From: Streptomyces coeruleorubidus | GTDB taxonomy: Bacteria > Actinomycetota > Actinomycetes > Streptomycetales > Streptomycetaceae | DNA: 64,000 bases | Assembly (NCBI RefSeq): GCF_008705135.1 | Contig: NZ_CP023694.1 | Span: 5,995,001 to 6,059,000, forward strand | Direction of reading: 5' to 3' | Shown: in pieces, positions 53,296 to 62,593 of the stretch | How positions within the stretch are numbered: position 1 is the stretch's first letter | How the letters are laid out: each line of letters begins with the position of its first letter | Notes under the pieces: generated by a model | Told to the model about the DNA's origin: nothing | The model's database searches: none | What the model saw: the letters and a program-made list of their open reading frames with translations, nothing else | Made by a program: the position numbers and the translations under genes

Positions 53296-55488
53296 ATGTC
53301 CCAGCACGGTGTCGGCCCGCGTGCGGTCACGCGCTCGGTCGCCTTCCTCACCGCGGGTGTGCTCGCGGTTCCCGCGCTCGCCGGATGCGGCTCCGAGGAC
53401 CCCGCGGGCAAGCCGCTCGCCGCGCCGGACATCCAGCCCGCGGGCCGCGACCGGATCGCCGACGGCGGCACCCTGCGCTGGGCCGTGGACTCCGTGCCCG
53501 ACACCCTCAACACCTTCCAGTCGGACGCCGACGCCACCACCACCCGCGTCGCCCAGGCCGTCCTGCCGTCGATGTTCCGGATGAACGCCAGTGGCCGTCC
53601 CGAGCGCAACCCCGCCTACCTGGAGTCCGCCGAGGTCGTCGAGACCGAGCCCAAGCAGGTCGTCCTGTACAAGCTGAACCAGCAGGCCGTCTGGAGCGAC
53701 GGCCGGGAGATCGGCGCCGCCGACTTCGCCGCCCAGTGGCGAGCCCTGTCCGGAAAGGACACCGCCTACTGGACCGCCCGCAACGCCGGCTACGACCGCA
53801 TCCAGAAGATCGAGCGCGGGGACAGCGCCCTGGAGGTCAAGGTCACCTTCAGCCGCCCCTACGCCGACTGGCGCTCGCTGTTCTCGCCGCTGTACCCGAA
53901 GGACGTCATGGGCAGCCCGGACTCCTTCAACGACGGGGCACGCAAGAAGCTCAAAGTCACCGCCGGTCCCTTCTCGGTGAAGGAGGTCGACCGCGAGGAC
54001 GACGAGATCACCCTCGCCCGCAACCCGCGCTGGTGGGGCAAGCCGGCCAAGCTCTCCGAGATCGTGCTGCGCACCGTGCCGCGCGACAAGCGGGCCGCCG
54101 AGCTGGCCGCCGGCACCCTCGACGTGGCCGAGATCGACCCCTCCGCGGCCCGCCGCATCACCGTCGCCGCCCGGCCCCGCAGCTCCAGCAGCCCGCTGAT
54201 GGGCCCCGGCGCCGACCGGTCGGCCGCGGACGCCCTGCGCTCGTGGGCCGTCGCCAACGGCACCGACGAGGACGCCGCCGACGAGGAGACCGTCGCCCGC
54301 AAGAAGCTGCGCAAGGCGGTCACCAAGTACACCCGGCAGCAGCAGGCCCTGCGCGGCTTCGAGGTGCGCAAGTCCCTGGAACCCGCCTACACCCAGCTCG
54401 CCCTGAACGGCGCCGAGGGCCCGCTCGCCGACGAGCGCGTCCGCAGGGCCGTCGCCCGCGCCCTCGATCGCAAGGAACTGGCCGAGGCCGTCCTGAAGCC
54501 CCTGGGTCTGCCGGCCGTCCCGGTCGGCAGCCACCTGGCCCTCTCCGGCCAGGCCGCCTACGCCGACAACAGCGGCGCCCTCGGCGGCCAGGACACCAAG
54601 GAGGCCCAGGCCCTGCTCGCGGACGCCGGATGGGTGCGCGGCGGCCCCGTCAAGGAGCAGGAGAAGAAGAAGGAGGGGGAGAAGGCGGCCGGAGCCGAGG
54701 GCGAGAAGGCCGGCTCCGCCAAGGAGGAGCCGGACGACGACGGCACGTACGTCGTCGGCGAGGACAACAAGGCACACGGCCGGCAGGACCCCGCCGACCA
54801 CCTCGCCCACGACGGCAAGCAGTACCAGCAGCCCGCCCAGGGCGGCGCCCCCGGCGCGTACGCCCCCAAGGGCACCGCCGCCCCGGCGAACCGCGAGGCC
54901 GTCCCGCTCGCCAAGAACGGCAAGGCCCTCACACTCCGCTTCGTGCTCCCCTCCGGGCCCGGCTCCCAGACACTGCGCACGGTCGCCGACCGCATCTCCC
55001 GCATGCTGGAGCGCGTCGGCATCGGCACGGACATCTCCAAGGTCTCCGACGAGTCCTATTTCAAGGACCACATCGCGTCCGGCCAGTACGACCTCGCCCT
55101 CTACTCCTGGCCCGCCACCGCCTTCCCCGCCACCGACGCCCGTCCCGTCTACGCCAAGCCCGTCCCGGCCGCCGACGGCTCCCTGAACGTCGAGCAGAAC
55201 TACACCCGGGTCGGCACCGACCAGGTCGACCAGCTCTTCGACGAGGCCGTGTCCACCCTCGACGAGGGCGAGTCCCGCTCCCTCATCCGCAAGGCCGACT
55301 CCCGCATCTGGGCCGCGGCCGGCTCCATCCCCCTCTTCCAGCGCCCCCAGCTCATCGCGGCCCGCAAGAACCTCGTGAACACCGGCGCCTTCGGTTTCGG
55401 GACCCCGGTCTACGAGGACATGGGCTTCCTGAGGAAGGGCGCGAAGCCGGCGGCGGGGCCGTCGGCGAAGGGATCAGCCGCCCGGTAG
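53296..55488 (+). CDS. Large peptide-binding lipoprotein (SBP family 5)
   Basis: The ATG at 53296 with CGGAGG upstream gives 730 residues, longer than the usual 500-600 of this family. The lipobox is VPALAGC with Cys31. The SBP_bac_5 fold is seen in GGTLRWAVDSVPDTLNTFQ, VWSDGREIGAADF, VTFSRPYADW and later VRRAVARALDRKELAE. A Lys/Glu-rich then Gly/Gln-rich insertion of about 95 residues (from VKEQEKKKEGEKAAGAEGEK to APANREAVP) separates two lobes. There is no permease or ATPase next to it, so it either feeds the transporter at 58.9-64 kb or acts alone. Divergent from the sdh operon. Confidence 0.88.
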   Translation: MSQHGVGPRAVTRSVAFLTAGVLAVPALAGCGSEDPAGKPLAAPDIQPAGRDRIADGGTLRWAVDSVPDTLNTFQSDADATTTRVAQAVLPSMFRMNASGRPERNPAYLESAEVVETEPKQVVLYKLNQQAVWSDGREIGAADFAAQWRALSGKDTAYWTARNAGYDRIQKIERGDSALEVKVTFSRPYADWRSLFSPLYPKDVMGSPDSFNDGARKKLKVTAGPFSVKEVDREDDEITLARNPRWWGKPAKLSEIVLRTVPRDKRAAELAAGTLDVAEIDPSAARRITVAARPRSSSSPLMGPGADRSAADALRSWAVANGTDEDAADEETVARKKLRKAVTKYTRQQQALRGFEVRKSLEPAYTQLALNGAEGPLADERVRRAVARALDRKELAEAVLKPLGLPAVPVGSHLALSGQAAYADNSGALGGQDTKEAQALLADAGWVRGGPVKEQEKKKEGEKAAGAEGEKAGSAKEEPDDDGTYVVGEDNKAHGRQDPADHLAHDGKQYQQPAQGGAPGAYAPKGTAAPANREAVPLAKNGKALTLRFVLPSGPGSQTLRTVADRISRMLERVGIGTDISKVSDESYFKDHIASGQYDLALYSWPATAFPATDARPVYAKPVPAADGSLNVEQNYTRVGTDQVDQLFDEAVSTLDEGESRSLIRKADSRIWAAAGSIPLFQRPQLIAARKNLVNTGAFGFGTPVYEDMGFLRKGAKPAAGPSAKGSAAR

Positions 55489-55520
55489 CTCTGGGAACGC
55501 TCAAACGTCTTGCCGTCCCC

Positions 55521-55572
55521 GCCCGGCGTCCGCACCATGGCATCAGCAGTGATCATGGTGCGGACGCCGGGC
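55521..55572. terminator. 19-bp perfect hairpin after the peptide-binding lipoprotein
   Basis: A perfect 19-bp stem (55521-55539 with 55554-55572) with a 14-base loop lies 33 bases after the stop. There is no T tract. It probably ends the transcript, though its length and symmetry are unusual. Confidence 0.65.
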
Positions 55573-55603
55573 GTCCGTGCACGGGGGGGACGGGGGCCGG
55601 CGG

Positions 55604-56272
55604 ATGCGCGGCACGGTACGGCGGGTCTGCGTGGCCGGGTTGGTCGTCGGGGCGCTGGTGACGGGACTGACGGCATGCACCGGGGAGACGGAAGGTGACG
55701 GCACGGTCCGTGAGACCGGCGGGGCCCGAGCGAAGGCCTGCGCGCAGGGCACCTTCACCTGGTCCCACGTCACCACGCGAGACCGGCTGACCGGGGTCTC
55801 CGAACTCGAGCGACTCGGCGCGGGCGGCGGCGCACTGCGGAACCCGATGCGGCGGGTGTACACCCCCAGGCCCTCGGTGCGCGCCGACGGACCGGCCCCG
55901 CCCGCGGCCGAGATCCTCTTCTCGTTCGGCAAGAAGACCGGCGAGATCGACTCCGACGCGCGCACCCTGGCGGAGTCCGGCGGAGACACCTGGGCGTTCA
56001 CCGACGTCCGGCTCCCGGCCCCGGAGCTCGACGACGACCGCGTCACGCCCCGAGCGGCGGGCGAGTTCGTCCAGTACGCCGGGGTGAGGGAAGTGTCGGC
56101 GGACTTCCGCTACACGTGCCCGGACGGCAGGACCGTCTCCGGGCACGCCCGGAACTGGACGGTCGACATCGGCGGCCTGATGGACTGCGAGGAGAAGGCC
56201 GACTCGCCCCTGGCCCGCGCGGCCGCCCGGCACTCCTGCGAACCGTCGGCCCCCGGAAGGCCCGGGCACTGA
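55604..56272 (+). CDS. Small secreted lipoprotein
   Basis: This 222-residue protein starts MRGTVRRVCVAGLVVGALVT and has a lipobox GLTAC with Cys25. The rest is polar and contains ACAQGTFTWSHVTTRDRLTG, WAFTDVRLPAPELDDD, a two-Cys region YTCPDGRTVSGHARNW and LMDCEEKADSPLARAA. I do not recognise the family; Streptomyces genomes have many similar exported proteins. It stands alone between a hairpin and typA. Longer in-frame starts upstream overlap the hairpin. Confidence 0.75.
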   Translation: MRGTVRRVCVAGLVVGALVTGLTACTGETEGDGTVRETGGARAKACAQGTFTWSHVTTRDRLTGVSELERLGAGGGALRNPMRRVYTPRPSVRADGPAPPAAEILFSFGKKTGEIDSDARTLAESGGDTWAFTDVRLPAPELDDDRVTPRAAGEFVQYAGVREVSADFRYTCPDGRTVSGHARNWTVDIGGLMDCEEKADSPLARAAARHSCEPSAPGRPGH

Positions 56273-56442
56273 CGCCAAGGACCTCAAAACAGGCCCTGAC
56301 CTGCGCTGACGTAGGCTGGCTAACCCCACCGGCAGCAGACCCGTACCATGGGGTGAGGCCGTGGCATGTTGAGCCCGGCAGGGCCCGCGCACCACCGATG
56401 CACGCGCAGGGCATTCCTCACACTCCGGGAGTACGCCTTCTT

Positions 56443-58350
56443 ATGGCCACGCGCCACGACATCCGCAACGTCGCCATCGTCGCTCACGTCGACCACGGCA
56501 AGACCACCATCGTCGACGGCATGCTGAAGCAGGCCGGCGCCTTCGCCGCGCACCAGCTCGAAGGCGTCGACGACCGCATGATGGACTCGAACGACCTGGA
56601 GCGTGAGAAGGGCATCACGATCCTGGCCAAGAACACGGCGGTGAAGTACCACCCGAAGGACGGGGGGGACGTCATCACCATCAACATCATCGACACCCCC
56701 GGCCACGCCGACTTCGGTGGCGAGGTGGAGCGCGGTCTGTCGATGGTGGACGGTGTCGTCCTGCTCGTGGACGCTTCCGAGGGCCCGCTCCCGCAGACCC
56801 GCTTCGTGCTGCGCAAGGCGCTCCAGCAGCGGCTGCCCGTCATCCTGTGCATCAACAAGACGGACCGCCCGGACTCCCGGATCGACGAGGTCGTCAACGA
56901 GACCTACGACCTCTTCCTCGACCTGGACGCCGACGAGGAGCAGATCGAGTTCCCGATCGTCTACGCCTGCGGCCGCGACGGCATCGCCTCGCTGACCAAG
57001 CCGGACAACGGCACGGTCCCGGCCGACTCCACCAGCCTGGAGCCGTTCTTCTCCACGATCCTGGAGCACATCCCGGCCCCGACCTACGACGAGGCCGCCC
57101 CGCTCCAGGCGCACGTCACCAACCTGGACGCCGACAACTTCCTCGGCCGTATCGCGCTGCTCCGCGTCGAGCAGGGCGAGCTGCGCAAGGGCCAGACGGT
57201 CGCGTGGATCAAGCGCGACGGCTCCGTCAGCAACGTCCGCATCAGTGAGCTGATGATGACCGAGGCGCTGACCCGCAAGCCGGCGGAGCTGGCCGGCCCC
57301 GGTGACATCTGCGCCGTCGCCGGTATCCCGGACATCATGATCGGCGAGACCCTGGCCGACCCGGAGAACCCGGTCGCGCTGCCGCTGATCACGGTCGACG
57401 AGCCGGCGATCTCCATGGTCATCGGCACCAACACCTCCCCGCTGGTCGGCCGTGGTGCCACCGGCAAGGGCGCCGACAACAAGGCGGCCGTCAAGGACCG
57501 CAAGGTCACCGCCCGCCAGGTCAAGGACCGCCTCGACCGTGAGCTGATCGGTAACGTCAGCCTCCGCGTGCTGGAGACCGAGCGTCCGGACGCCTGGGAG
57601 GTGCAGGGCCGCGGCGAGCTGGCGCTGGCCATCCTCGTCGAGACCATGCGCCGCGAGGGCTTCGAGCTGACCATCGGCAAGCCGCAGGTCGTCACCAAGG
57701 AGGTCGACGGCAAGGTCTACGAGCCCGTCGAGCGCATGACGATCGACGTGCCCGAGGAGCACATGGGCGCCGTCACGCAGCTCATGGGCGTCCGCAAGGG
57801 CCGTATGGACAACATGTCGAACCACGGCTCCGGCTGGGTCCGCATGGAGTTCGTCGTGCCCTCGCGCGGCCTCATCGGGTTCCGGACCGAGTTCCTGACG
57901 CAGACCCGCGGCACGGGCATCGGCCACTCCATCCACGAGGGCTTCGAGCCCTGGTTCGGCACCCTCCAGACCCGTAACAACGGCTCCCTGGTCGCCGACC
58001 GCGCCGGTGCGGTCACCGCCTTCGCGATGACCAACCTCCAGGAGCGCGGCGTGCTCTTCGTGGAGCCGGGCACCGAGGTGTACGAGGGCATGATCGTCGG
58101 CGAGAACTCCCGCGCCGACGACATGGACGTCAACATCACCAAGGAGAAGAAGCTCACCAACATGCGGTCGTCCACGGCCGATGTGACCGAGTCGATCGTC
58201 CCGCCGCGCAAGCTGTCGCTGGAGCAGTCCCTGGAGTTCTGCCGCGACGACGAGTGCGTCGAGGTCACCCCGGAGGCCGTGCGCATCCGCAAGGTGAACC
58301 TGGACGCCCGCGAGCGCGCCCGCGCCGCGAGCCGCGCCAAGCACGGCTGA
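56443..58350 (+). CDS. typA: Translational GTPase TypA/BipA
   Basis: This 635-residue GTPase has the expected family length. G1 AHVDHGKTT, switch EREKGITILAKN, G3 DTPGHADFGGEVERGL and G4 NKTDRPDSR are present, and the C-terminal domain with GQVVTKEVDG-like PQVVTKEVDGK, GAVTQLMGVRKGRMDNM and EECVEVTPEAVRIRK-like DECVEVTPEAVRIRKV follows. TypA binds ribosomes under stress and in ribosome assembly. The ATG at 56443 (MATRHDIRNVAIV) has GGGAG upstream. A 20-bp perfect hairpin ends the transcript. Confidence 0.97.
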   Translation: MATRHDIRNVAIVAHVDHGKTTIVDGMLKQAGAFAAHQLEGVDDRMMDSNDLEREKGITILAKNTAVKYHPKDGGDVITINIIDTPGHADFGGEVERGLSMVDGVVLLVDASEGPLPQTRFVLRKALQQRLPVILCINKTDRPDSRIDEVVNETYDLFLDLDADEEQIEFPIVYACGRDGIASLTKPDNGTVPADSTSLEPFFSTILEHIPAPTYDEAAPLQAHVTNLDADNFLGRIALLRVEQGELRKGQTVAWIKRDGSVSNVRISELMMTEALTRKPAELAGPGDICAVAGIPDIMIGETLADPENPVALPLITVDEPAISMVIGTNTSPLVGRGATGKGADNKAAVKDRKVTARQVKDRLDRELIGNVSLRVLETERPDAWEVQGRGELALAILVETMRREGFELTIGKPQVVTKEVDGKVYEPVERMTIDVPEEHMGAVTQLMGVRKGRMDNMSNHGSGWVRMEFVVPSRGLIGFRTEFLTQTRGTGIGHSIHEGFEPWFGTLQTRNNGSLVADRAGAVTAFAMTNLQERGVLFVEPGTEVYEGMIVGENSRADDMDVNITKEKKLTNMRSSTADVTESIVPPRKLSLEQSLEFCRDDECVEVTPEAVRIRKVNLDARERARAASRAKHG

Positions 58351-58362
58351 CGCCTGCCGTAG

Positions 58363-58405
58363 GACGACGCCGGGCACCCCGCCTCGCGGGGTGCCCGGCG
58401 TCGTC
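58363..58405 (+). terminator. 20-bp perfect terminator after typA
   Basis: A perfect 20-bp stem (58363-58382 with 58386-58405) with a 3-base loop begins 12 bases after the stop codon; no long T run follows. Confidence 0.85.
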
Positions 58406-58953
58406 GTAAAGCGGTGGGAACGAGAAGAGAAGGGTTAGGGAAAACCCTCGATTTGCCGGGGAGAGCCGTCCGGAGCGCCCCGTGCGCACTACCCTGCTGC
58501 GGAAGTGCCGCGCCCTGCCCGCGCACGGGTCCGTACAACAACCCTGCGGCAGAGGCTTCTTGAGCGCGTGACAGCCCTCGGTGGCACCTTGCACGGCGGC
58601 CACGGCAGGCGCAAGCGGTTTATCTCACTCTCGCGTCCGGAATACGGACACCCGCCACCGATAGATGTGTAACAAGTCCGTTTCGCAGGGATCTTTCACC
58701 AAACCCTTTGTCCGGATTTTGGAAGATGTATACGCGAGCTGTGATCGAACCGAGACCTCGAGAGTGTGGTTCGGCCCTGACGTTTGGCAGATAGTTAGGC
58801 GCGTAGAGCTCGGATGAACGGGTCACTCGCTGGAGGCGGCGCCGACTCACGAGCGCGGGGGCACCTGACGATTTCCGGCACCGGCGACGGGCGGTGGCGG
58901 TGGTCTGTCTGTGCTCCCTTTGCGGTGAACCAATGACTTCATAGGAGGAACCC
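58406..58953. other. Long upstream region of the oligopeptide transporter operon
   Basis: These 548 bases separate typA from the transporter. The middle (58620-58810) is less GC-rich than anything near it (for example GATCTTTCACCAAACCC at 58691 and TTTGTCCGGATTTTGGAAG). Several self-complementary runs occur (TCCGGAATACGGA near 58637-58649). This length and composition suggest a regulated promoter with operators, but I could not place a consensus -35/-10 pair. An AGGAGG ribosome site stands at the right edge. No gene seen. Confidence 0.5.
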
Positions 58954-60567
58954 ATGCGCGGTGCCAAGAGCGCCAAGTGGGTCGCGGGGGCGATAGTTGT
59001 CGCTCTGGCCGCCACCGCCTGCGGCGGCAACGGTGATGGTGAGGGCAAGAGCAAGGGCTCCGGCCCTGCGGGATACGTCTCGATCGACGTCGGCGAGCCG
59101 CAGAAGCCGCTGATCCCGGCCGACACCAACGAGAGCAACGGCTCGTACGTCATCCAGTCCATCTTCACCCAGCTGCTGGACTTCGACTCCAAGGGCGAGA
59201 TCGTCTACACGAACGCCGAGTCGGTCACGTCCGACGACTCGAAGACGTGGACGGTCAAGCTCAAGAAGGGCTGGAAGTTCCACAACGGCGAAGAGGTCAC
59301 CTCCAAGTCGTACGTCGATGCTTGGAACTGGTACGCCAACATCAAGAACAACCAGCAGAACTCCTTCTGGTTCCAGGACATCAAGGGCTACGACGATGTC
59401 CACCCGGAGAAGGGCGCCCCGAAGGCCGAGGGCATGTCCGGCCTGAAGGTCGTGGACGACCACACCTTCACCATCGAGCTGAAGTACAAGATGCCGTACT
59501 TCAACTACAAGCTCGGCTACACCACGTGGGCCCCGCTGCCCAAGGTCTTCTACGACGACCCGAAGGCCTTCGGCCAGAAGCCGGTCGGCAACGGTCCCTA
59601 CACCTTCGAGAAGTGGGACCACAAGAAGCTCATCCAGGTCAAGGCCTGGGACGGCTACCAGGGCCCGAACAAGGCGAAGAACAAGGGCGTCCAGTTCAAG
59701 GCCTACACGACGCTCGAGGCCGCCTACAAGGACGTCGTCTCCGGCAACCTGGACATGATCCGCCAGGTCGGCCCGACGGACCTGCCGAAGTACAAGCAGG
59801 ACCTGGGCGACGGCGCCATCGAGCAGCCGTACGCGGCCATCCAGACGCTGACCCCGGCGTTCTACTCCAAGACCTTCAAGGACATCGACCCGAAGGTCCT
59901 CCAGGGTCTGTCGATGGCGATCGACCGTGACACGATCACCAAGACGGTTCTGAACAACACCCGTACGCCGGCCAAGGGCTTCACCCCGCCGGGCGTCAAG
60001 GGCTACCAGAACCTGGACACCGACGTGTTCACGTACAACCCGGCGAAGGCCAAGCAGCTCATCAAGGAGGGCGGCGGCGTACCGGGCAACAAGTTCACGG
60101 TCCAGTACAACACCGACGGTGGGCACAAGGAGTGGGTGACCGCGGTCTGCGAGTCCATCCGCAAGGCCACCGGCGTCGACTGCGCCGGCGACCCGAAGCC
60201 GGACTTCGCCACGGACCTCGAGGCCCGTGACAACGACCAGGTGAAGGGCATGTACCGCGGTGGCTGGGTCGCCGACTACCCGGTCAACGCCAACTTCATG
60301 AAGGAGCTCTACCACACCACCGCCGAGGCCAACAACGGTCGCTTCTCCAACAAGGAGATCGACGGGCTGATGAACAAGGCCGACAACGCCAAGTCCCTCG
60401 ACGAGTCGGTGAAGGCCTTCCAGGAGGTCGAGAAGAAGCTGGTCGAGCACATGCCGGCCATCCCGCTCTGGTACTACCGCATCAACGGCGGCCACGGTAA
60501 GAACGTCGACAACGTCAACGTCGACTTCCACGGTGACCTCGAAGTGTGGGCCGTCACCACCAAGTAA
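58954..60567 (+). CDS. Oligopeptide-binding lipoprotein (SBP family 5)
   Basis: This 537-residue protein has a strong AGGAGG site and a lipobox ATAC with Cys23. SBP_bac_5 motifs are clear: IQSIFTQLLDFDSKGEIVYT, KTWTVKLKKGWKFHNGEEVT, VGNGPYTFEKWD and LSMAIDRDTITKTVL, then WYYRINGGHGKNV. It binds peptides outside the cell for the permeases encoded downstream. It is the first gene of a five-gene operon (binding protein, two permeases, two ATPases). Streptomyces bldK starts with a permease instead, so this is probably a second, related peptide transporter. Two hairpins after the gene could raise its expression relative to the rest. Confidence 0.93.
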   Translation: MRGAKSAKWVAGAIVVALAATACGGNGDGEGKSKGSGPAGYVSIDVGEPQKPLIPADTNESNGSYVIQSIFTQLLDFDSKGEIVYTNAESVTSDDSKTWTVKLKKGWKFHNGEEVTSKSYVDAWNWYANIKNNQQNSFWFQDIKGYDDVHPEKGAPKAEGMSGLKVVDDHTFTIELKYKMPYFNYKLGYTTWAPLPKVFYDDPKAFGQKPVGNGPYTFEKWDHKKLIQVKAWDGYQGPNKAKNKGVQFKAYTTLEAAYKDVVSGNLDMIRQVGPTDLPKYKQDLGDGAIEQPYAAIQTLTPAFYSKTFKDIDPKVLQGLSMAIDRDTITKTVLNNTRTPAKGFTPPGVKGYQNLDTDVFTYNPAKAKQLIKEGGGVPGNKFTVQYNTDGGHKEWVTAVCESIRKATGVDCAGDPKPDFATDLEARDNDQVKGMYRGGWVADYPVNANFMKELYHTTAEANNGRFSNKEIDGLMNKADNAKSLDESVKAFQEVEKKLVEHMPAIPLWYYRINGGHGKNVDNVNVDFHGDLEVWAVTTK

Positions 60568-60603
60568 GAGGAGTCTCGCGGGCTCTTCCCACTCGGCCGT
60601 AAG

Positions 60604-60674
60604 CCCACCGTCGATTCAGGCGGCGGTGGGAGGTGCGTGGGGCCGTCTCGTCACCAGGAGACGGCCCCCGCACC
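60604..60674 (+). terminator. Double hairpin between binding-protein and permease genes
   Basis: A 10-bp hairpin with one wobble (60604-60613 with 60621-60630) is followed by a 17-bp stem with one bulge (60632-60649 with 60658-60674). No T run follows, so this is probably a partial terminator or an mRNA-protecting structure that lets the binding protein be made in excess. Confidence 0.7.
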
Positions 60675-60700
60675 TGCGTTAACCCATCACGGAGGCACCT

Positions 60701-61630
60701 ATGGGGCGCTATGTCGCACGACGACTGCTCCAGATGATCCCGGTGTTCATCGGGTCAACCTTGCTCATCTTCTGCATGATGTACGCCCTGCCCGGCGATC
60801 CCGTCCGGGCGATGATGGGGGATCAGGCGTACGACCCGACGGTGGTCGCGAGCATCAAGAAGGAACTCGGCCTCGATCAGCCGCTCCTTCAGCAGTACGT
60901 GAACTACATGACCGGGCTGTTCCAGGGCGACTTCGGTACCCAGATCGCCAGTCAGCGGCCCATCGCGGACGTCATCGCCGACGCGTTCCCGGTGACGATC
61001 AGGCTGACGCTCTTCGCCTTCACCTTCGTCACGCTCGTGGGCATCGGCCTCGGTGTGGTCGCCGGTCTGCGCCCCGACACGCTGCGGGACCGCGGGCTGC
61101 TGACGCTGACGCTGGTCCTCGTCTCGATGCCGTCCTTCGTGCTGGGCTTCCTGCTGCAGTACCTGCTCGCCTTCCAGTGGTCGGTCACCACACCCACGGT
61201 GACGGACTCGACGGACTTCTCCCAACTCATGCTTCCCGCCATCGTGCTGGCGTCCCTCTCGCTCGCCTACGTCGCCCGGCTGACCCGCACGTCGATCGCG
61301 GAGAACCTGCGGTCCGACTACATGCGCACCGCCGTGGCCAAGGGGCTGCCGCGCCGCCGTGTCATCGGTGTCCACCTGATGCGCAACTCGCTGATCCCCG
61401 TGGTCACCTTCCTCGGTATCGAGCTCGGCAACCTGATGACCGGCGCCATCGTGACCGAGGGCATCTTCAACGTGCGGGGTATCGGCATCGAGATCTACGA
61501 TGCGCTCAGCCGTCGTGAAGGCGCCACGGTCGTGGGTATCGCCTCGCTGATGGTGCTCATCTACCTCGCCGCCAGCCTGATCGTCGACCTGCTTTACGCG
61601 GTCCTGGACCCGAGGATCCGGTATGCCTGA
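60701..61630 (+). CDS. Oligopeptide ABC transporter permease (DppB/OppB-like)
   Basis: This 309-residue permease has about six helices, opening with RRLLQMIPVFIGSTLLIFCMMY, and the cytoplasmic EAA-type loop in YVARLTRTSIAENLRSDYMRTAVAKGLPRRRVIGVHLMRN, split here as SDYMRTAVAKGLPRRRVIG. The DppB signature with ALPGDPVRAMMG near residue 30 is present. GGAGG precedes the ATG. It overlaps the next permease gene by eight bases. Pairs with the DppC-like protein to form the channel. Confidence 0.95.
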   Translation: MGRYVARRLLQMIPVFIGSTLLIFCMMYALPGDPVRAMMGDQAYDPTVVASIKKELGLDQPLLQQYVNYMTGLFQGDFGTQIASQRPIADVIADAFPVTIRLTLFAFTFVTLVGIGLGVVAGLRPDTLRDRGLLTLTLVLVSMPSFVLGFLLQYLLAFQWSVTTPTVTDSTDFSQLMLPAIVLASLSLAYVARLTRTSIAENLRSDYMRTAVAKGLPRRRVIGVHLMRNSLIPVVTFLGIELGNLMTGAIVTEGIFNVRGIGIEIYDALSRREGATVVGIASLMVLIYLAASLIVDLLYAVLDPRIRYA

Positions 61631-62582
61631 CAAGACCGTCGAGAAGGTCGAAGCCCTTCCCGGTGACACCGCGAGCACCGCGGGCGTCATCGTGACCGAC
61701 GCCGGCCCGGCTCCCGAGAAGGCGCGCAGCCTGTGGTCCGACGCCTGGCACGACCTGCGGCGCAACCCGCTGTTCCTGGTATCGGCCGTGCTGATCGTGT
61801 TCCTGCTGGTGATGTCGCTCTGGCCGGGACTGTTCACCAGCGCCTCGCCGCGCGACGCCGACCTGGCCAAGCACTACCTGGGGAAGCCGAACTGGGGCCA
61901 CTTCTTCGCCCCGGACTGGCTGGGCTACGACGTCCAGGGCCGGTCGATCTACGCCCGTGTCGTCTACGGTGCCCGCGCCTCGATCACCGTCGGTGTGGGT
62001 GTCACCCTCGCCGTCACCGTCATCGGCACGGTCATCGGCATGATCGCCGGCTACTTCGGCGGTTGGACCGACACCCTGCTCTCGCGGATGACCGACATCT
62101 TCCTCGGCATCCCGTTCCTGCTCGGCGCCCTGGTGGTGCTGAACTCCTTCGACAACCGCACCGTCTGGGTCGTCATCATGGCCCTCGCCTTCCTCGGCTG
62201 GACCCAGATCGCGCGTGTCGCCCGCGGCGCCGTGATCACCATCAAGCAGGCGGACTACGTGGTGGCCGCCAAGGCACTCGGCGCCTCGACGTCCCGGATC
62301 CTGTTCCGGCACATCCTGCCCAACGCACTCGCGCCGATCATCGTCGTGGCGACCATCGCACTCGGCGGCTACATCGCGGCCGAAGCCACCCTGTCCTTCC
62401 TGGGCGTGGGTCTCGGTGACACGGCCGTGTCCTGGGGCGGCGACGTGGCACGAGGACGTGAGCAGCTCCGTATCGCCCCACACACCCTGATCATCCCCTC
62501 GGTGATGGTCTCGATCACGGTGCTCTCGTTCCTGATGTTCGGCGATGCGGTACGCAACGCCCTCGACCCCAAGCTGCGCTGA
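61623..62582 (+). CDS. Oligopeptide ABC transporter permease (DppC/OppC-like)
   Basis: This 319-residue permease starts at an ATG inside the end of the previous gene. It has a polar head (about 45 residues), then HDLRRNPLFLVSAVLIVFLL, YDVQGRSIYARVVYGARASI, helices, and the EAA-type loop QADYVVAAKALGASTSRILFRHILPNALAPII split here as ADYVVAAKALGASTSRILF. The C-terminal LGVGLGDTAVSWGGDVARGR and FLMFGDAVRNALDPKLR close the family pattern. It forms the translocation pore with the DppB-like protein. Confidence 0.95.
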   Translation: MPDKTVEKVEALPGDTASTAGVIVTDAGPAPEKARSLWSDAWHDLRRNPLFLVSAVLIVFLLVMSLWPGLFTSASPRDADLAKHYLGKPNWGHFFAPDWLGYDVQGRSIYARVVYGARASITVGVGVTLAVTVIGTVIGMIAGYFGGWTDTLLSRMTDIFLGIPFLLGALVVLNSFDNRTVWVVIMALAFLGWTQIARVARGAVITIKQADYVVAAKALGASTSRILFRHILPNALAPIIVVATIALGGYIAAEATLSFLGVGLGDTAVSWGGDVARGREQLRIAPHTLIIPSVMVSITVLSFLMFGDAVRNALDPKLR

Positions 62583-62593
62583 GGGAGGCGTAC

